NCBI GenBank assembly: GCA_965224205.1
Contig: CBDCYN010000011.1
Coordinates: 127,582-191,581, forward strand
Origin: CBDCYN01 sp965224205
GTDB lineage: Bacteria > Planctomycetota > Phycisphaerae > Phycisphaerales > Phycisphaeraceae
DNA: 64,000 bases
Direction of reading: 5' to 3'
This document shows, one piece after another, positions 60,244 through 64,000 of this stretch. The notes below the pieces were generated by a model, which saw only the letters and a program-made list of their open reading frames with translations, was not told where the DNA came from and did no database searches. The position numbers and the translations under genes are program-made. The stretch's first letter is position 1, and every line of letters starts with the position of its first letter.

Positions 60244-61272
60244 ATGGGCAAAATAAACATGTTTGTAGCGGTTGTTATCGGTACTTTGATGATCATCTTG
60301 ACCGCTTGCGATGACTCGCCCCGGCCGTCTGAGGCGACCCCGGTCAGGACGGACACCGCCGACCGGGCGCAGGCCGAACCGTCCGCCCAGCCATCGCCCG
60401 TTGCCCACCCGCAGCGTCAACCCGGCGAATTTCTCGAGTTGGTTCCGCCCACGCGAGACCCGCAGCAGATGATTCTGGTCTGCTCCCCGACGGATCACCC
60501 CCCCACCGTTGATGGCAAGCCCGATGACGCGGCGTGGCAGCGAGCACCGGCGATCACCACACTCGACTACTCCTCACAACGACCGATCACGGTTCAGGCG
60601 GTGCACACCGCCGACGAGATCTTCATGATGGTGACTTTCCCGGACGCGGCGCCCTCCGAGACCCACAAAAGCTGGGTCTGGGACCCGCACGAGCGGGTCT
60701 ACAAGATGGGCGATGACCGTGAAGATGTGCTGGTCCTCAAGTGGAGCATGGTAGGGAATGATGTGGATCTCTCATTCCACGACGCGGAACCGCACACCGC
60801 GGACATATGGTTTTGGAAAGCTTGTCGCACCAACCCCGCGGGGTACTTGGACGACAAGTCTCACGTCGTGGTCAGTGATCCGTCCGAAGAGAAAAAACTG
60901 CCCATCCCTTCCAAGCGTTACGGGCAGTTGTATCTGCAACGCAACGGCGACGCGGGTGAGCCGGCATACATCGAGGAAGTTCCGTCTGAGTATCTTGGGG
61001 ACGTGTTGGGCAAATACCGGCCTCGGCCGCCCGAGGGCAGCCGGGCCGACGTGCGGGGCAAGGGCGTCTGGGACGACGGCCGGTGGGTCATCGAGATCCG
61101 GCGGAAGCTGGACACCGGGCACGAGGACGACCTGTCCATGAAGGTGGGGGGTGAATACCTGTTCGCGGTGTGCTGTTACGAGATGGCCGCGACCGGAATC
61201 AACCATGATTGGACGCAACCCCTCTATCGAACCGGAGATGCCTTCGACCGCCTGTTGTTAAAGATTGAGTAG
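60244..61272 (+). CDS. Lipoprotein with ethylbenzene-dehydrogenase-type haem-binding domain
   Basis: A 342-aa lipoprotein from ATG 60244, preceded by AAAGGAGAAG. Signal peptide MGKINMFVAVVIGTLMIILTAC with a good lipobox (LTAC). After a linker, the domain (about 75-340) begins DHPPTVDGKPDDAAWQRAPA and resembles the haem-b-binding gamma-subunit/cytochrome c-552 type domain (EB_dh): VQAVHTADEIFMMVTFPD, EDVLVLKWSM, DIWFWKACR, DDGRWVIEIRRKLDT. Such proteins sit in periplasmic respiratory chains or bind other ligands through the same CBM9-like fold. It lies just upstream of the hybrid kinase and could be its sensory partner. Confidence 0.72.
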   Translation: MGKINMFVAVVIGTLMIILTACDDSPRPSEATPVRTDTADRAQAEPSAQPSPVAHPQRQPGEFLELVPPTRDPQQMILVCSPTDHPPTVDGKPDDAAWQRAPAITTLDYSSQRPITVQAVHTADEIFMMVTFPDAAPSETHKSWVWDPHERVYKMGDDREDVLVLKWSMVGNDVDLSFHDAEPHTADIWFWKACRTNPAGYLDDKSHVVVSDPSEEKKLPIPSKRYGQLYLQRNGDAGEPAYIEEVPSEYLGDVLGKYRPRPPEGSRADVRGKGVWDDGRWVIEIRRKLDTGHEDDLSMKVGGEYLFAVCCYEMAATGINHDWTQPLYRTGDAFDRLLLKIE

Positions 61273-61291
61273 CCCATCGGAGTGAACTGTA

Positions 61292-64000
61292 TTGCGATTG
61301 TCGTTTACCCGTGTACGCCAGATATCGGTGATGGTGCTGCTGGGGGTCTTGACCACGGCATCACTGATGTCGTTGCACACGGTGTGGACGCTCCATGACG
61401 CGATACACTACGAGTTGGCGGTTGAGGGAGAGGTGAGACGCCAATTTTACGAAATCGCATTGGAATTCCATCAAGCGGGGACTCTTTTCTTTCAGGATCG
61501 CGACGAAGACAGTCTTGAGTTGACTCAACCCATCGCCCATCTGGATCGTGTTCGTCATCTGCTTCAAGCATTACCGGAGATGGTTATTAACGACCCCGAT
61601 CTCCTAAGCCGCATCGAAGAGGCGGCCCAGCGTATCGAAAGAGAAGAGATGCGTTTTCGTTCCGTCTTGTATGCGTACGCCTCGGCTAACCTAGAAGACC
61701 CCAACCGCGATTATGTCAGCCAAGAGCTGGACCGGCTCGAACACGTGATCCAAATAGTGGTCGATGAATCGCGCGTTCAATGTGAGGTCATGGACCAAGC
61801 TTCCAAGCAAACCACCCACAAGATCGTCGCTTCACTAGACCGCTCGATGCAGTTGCTGGTCGTTAGTCTGATCGGCGGCATCATCATGGCCGTCCTGGTC
61901 AGCTGGTGGATGGGCCGCTGTCTGGGCCGGTTGTTGGGGGAGATCAGCGAGGCGAATGCCCAGCTGGCCCTGGGGAACCTGTCTTACCGCATCCAATCCC
62001 CGTTTCAGGACGCGCTAGGGATGGTAGCGAGAGGCATCGACGGTATGGCGGAGGTCCTGGAAGGCAGCAACCGGAAACTACTCGCATCAATCGAAGAAGC
62101 CCAAGCCGCCAGCCGAGCCAAGAGCGAGTTCCTCGCGACCATGAGCCATGAGATCCGCACGCCCATGAACGGGGTGATCGGGATGATCGATCTGATGATG
62201 AAGGACGCGGACCTAGACCCGAAACAGCAGCGCCGTATGCGGGTCGTGAAGACATCCGCCGACTCGTTGCTGACGGTGATCAACGACATCCTCGATTTTT
62301 CCAAGATCGAAGCCGGGAAGATCGAGCTCGAGAAGGTTGATTTCGACCTGGCCCAGACCATCGAAGACGCGGTTCAGCTATTTGCGAACAAGGCCGCGGA
62401 GAAACAAATTGAACTGCTGTGCCACATCGATCGCCAAGTGCCTCGATTCGTGAACGGCGACCCGACCCGGCTGCGTCAAGTCGTCACCAACCTTCTCAAC
62501 AACGCGGTCAAGTTCACGGATGGCGGCGAAGTGGTCGTGAGGGTGACGCTCCACGAGCAGGCCCCCGACGGCAGTCACGCCACGATCCGGGTCGAGGTCA
62601 ACGATTCAGGACCGGGCATCGCCCCTCACAAAAAAGACCGTCTCTTCAAGTCGTTCTCTCAGGTGGACTCGTCCACCACACGCCGTTTCGGCGGCACCGG
62701 ACTGGGGCTGGCGATCTGCAAACGCCTTGTTGAGCTGATGGGCGGGAGCATTGACGTGAAGAGCGAGGTAGGACGCGGGTCAACATTCTGGTTTACAGCA
62801 AAGCTTGAGAAAGCGGAATCGTCCGTCAAGCCGATACGGGACGACCGTCGGATGGACGACCTGCGAGGTCTGCGTGTCCTCGTCATTGACGACAACGAGA
62901 CCAACCGCGAGATCTTGCGGGAACAGATGCGGGACTATGTGTCTGCCGTGGTGTTAGCAGACGGGGGGGAGAAGGGCCTGGCCATCTTGCACCAAGCCGC
63001 GGCAACAGAGTCACCGTTCGATCTGGTGATCCTGGACATGTGCATGCCCGTCATGAACGGGCTGGATGTTGCTGACGCGATCAAGCGGGTCTCGGCGTTA
63101 CGACACACAACGCTGATTCTCCTGACCTCCGTCGCTGAGACCATCACCGCGGCAGATACGGCCGCCCATGGTCTGACGGCGTGTGTCAGTAAACCGGTGC
63201 GGCAGTCCGAATTACTCGATCTTATTGCGGCTTCTCTCACGCACACTCCCGCACCGAGCGGCTCCGGCGGCCAGGGGGATGGGGCGTCTGCCCAAGCGCC
63301 GCCCAACGGCGATATGGTTCCCAAGGGGGTAAAGATTCTCCTGGCCGAAGACAACGAGATCAATCAGATGGTGGCCGGCGAAACCCTGCGTCAAGCCGGC
63401 TACAAATTCGATACCGTGCCCGATGGCAGGCAAGCGGTCGAAGCCGTCGCGAGGGGGAATTATGGCCTGGTCTTGATGGATTGTCAGATGCCGCATATGG
63501 ATGGCTTCGAGGCCACTGCGGCGATCCGGAAACTTGAGCAGTCGGATGACGGACCACCCTCGCGGCAGGACCACCTACCCATCATCGCACTGACCGCCAA
63601 TGCGGTGAAGGGCGACAAGGATCACTGCCTCTCAGCAGGCATGGATGACTACCTAACCAAACCCTTGAATCCCGAGGAGCTGGTCCGAACGATCGATAGG
63701 CATTTGAAGGCGTCTGGCAATGGGCGGGCGGAACCTCCCCTGCCCAGTGGGGATTATTCTGGTCCTTCTTCCTCATCACGACCTGGGACCATCTCTCTAC
63801 CTTTTGACATGGACGACGTTTTCGAGCGGTGCTTTGGAGACTTGGAACAGCTTGACCAGATGCTCGACCGATTCAGAGATCGCTCGACCCAGGATCTTGA
63901 TCGAATGGTTCTTTTGCTAAAGAAGGGCGATGCACAGGGGATCGCCGCGGCGGCACGTGCGTTTCAGGACTTGGCGATGGAACTGTCAGCCAGCGATCTT
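61292..64000 (+). CDS. Hybrid sensor histidine kinase with two receivers and a degenerate HPt (partial)
   Basis: At least 903 aa, running off the window. The start is TTG 61292 (MRLSFTRVRQIS), with GGAG 9 bp upstream. Order: transmembrane helix 1 (about 13-30), periplasmic helical sensor (about 31-185), helix 2 (LLVVSLIGGIIMAVLVSWW, about 192-210), HAMP, HisKA (ATMSHEIRTPMNG), HATPase (VNDSGPGIAP, GTGLGLAICKRL), receiver 1 (VIDDNETNRE; Asp in LVILDMCMP), receiver 2 (LLAEDNEINQ; Asp in LVLMDCQMP). The last visible segment has HPt spacing (KKGDAQGIAAAARAFQDLAMELSA) but Arg replaces the phosphorylatable His and the following Lys-Gly is Gln-Asp. Confidence 0.93.
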   Translation, partial: MRLSFTRVRQISVMVLLGVLTTASLMSLHTVWTLHDAIHYELAVEGEVRRQFYEIALEFHQAGTLFFQDRDEDSLELTQPIAHLDRVRHLLQALPEMVINDPDLLSRIEEAAQRIEREEMRFRSVLYAYASANLEDPNRDYVSQELDRLEHVIQIVVDESRVQCEVMDQASKQTTHKIVASLDRSMQLLVVSLIGGIIMAVLVSWWMGRCLGRLLGEISEANAQLALGNLSYRIQSPFQDALGMVARGIDGMAEVLEGSNRKLLASIEEAQAASRAKSEFLATMSHEIRTPMNGVIGMIDLMMKDADLDPKQQRRMRVVKTSADSLLTVINDILDFSKIEAGKIELEKVDFDLAQTIEDAVQLFANKAAEKQIELLCHIDRQVPRFVNGDPTRLRQVVTNLLNNAVKFTDGGEVVVRVTLHEQAPDGSHATIRVEVNDSGPGIAPHKKDRLFKSFSQVDSSTTRRFGGTGLGLAICKRLVELMGGSIDVKSEVGRGSTFWFTAKLEKAESSVKPIRDDRRMDDLRGLRVLVIDDNETNREILREQMRDYVSAVVLADGGEKGLAILHQAAATESPFDLVILDMCMPVMNGLDVADAIKRVSALRHTTLILLTSVAETITAADTAAHGLTACVSKPVRQSELLDLIAASLTHTPAPSGSGGQGDGASAQAPPNGDMVPKGVKILLAEDNEINQMVAGETLRQAGYKFDTVPDGRQAVEAVARGNYGLVLMDCQMPHMDGFEATAAIRKLEQSDDGPPSRQDHLPIIALTANAVKGDKDHCLSAGMDDYLTKPLNPEELVRTIDRHLKASGNGRAEPPLPSGDYSGPSSSSRPGTISLPFDMDDVFERCFGDLEQLDQMLDRFRDRSTQDLDRMVLLLKKGDAQGIAAAARAFQDLAMELSASDL

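Overview
The window is GC-rich bacterial chromosome, and its gene content points to the Planctomycetota, most likely class Phycisphaerae. It encodes a secreted protein with an N-terminal LEPR-XLL motif and integrin-like FG-GAP repeats, a PEP-CTERM protein, squalene-cyclase-like repeat proteins, and methanofuran/tetrahydromethanopterin C1 genes of the kind known from planctomycetes. Outer-membrane porins and a heptosyltransferase indicate a Gram-negative envelope. This placement is inferred from gene content; no rRNA is present.

Layout. 0-1 kb: a 511-bp tandem duplication, each copy carrying a ~31-aa membrane peptide gene on the minus strand. 1-6.2 kb: HAD phosphatase, MsrA, ExbD/TolR, CPBP protease, MoxR ATPase, lipoprotein. 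6.4-7.3 kb: initiator tRNA followed by a decayed serine recombinase that carries a MITE. 7.7-18.2 kb: PEP-CTERM protein, prfB with a programmed frameshift, an IS630 copy, ftsY, lepA, sulfotransferase, guaB. 18.5-26.3 kb: squalene-cyclase-like protein, then the C1 block (ftr, an mfnD-like ATP-grasp gene and an mfnF-like gene on plus; truD and mfnB on minus), then ilvE. 26.6-31.3 kb: a three-gene phosphorelay operon and a beta-barrel protein. 31.5-36.8 kb: two glycosyltransferases and the LEPR-XLL/FG-GAP protein. 36.9-46.9 kb: an Opp-type ABC transporter operon, LPS-type glycosyltransferases and an alpha-amylase. 47-50.7 kb: a repeat-rich intergenic stretch, parS, parB and a sugar isomerase-like gene.

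51-58.3 kb is accessory DNA. It holds a second, apparently identical IS630 copy, a 5' fragment of tRNA-Ser, an integrase-like remnant, a plasmid-type winged-helix protein with internal DNA repeats, an iteron-like region and parA. The parA gene is split from its downstream partner by an IS3-family element, whose left terminal repeat is itself interrupted by an IS1111-type element. 58.7-64 kb: a broken phosphate-selective porin gene, a haem-binding-type lipoprotein, and a large hybrid sensor kinase that runs off the window end.

Across the whole window there is a dispersed ~105-bp intergenic repeat with a palindromic core (ATACGC-N3-GCGTAT). Several copies lie within 50 bp of the start codon of a minus-strand gene, and one supplies a stop codon. 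Two MITE families are also present: one shares its terminal bases with the resident IS630, and the other has CTAGGC tips.
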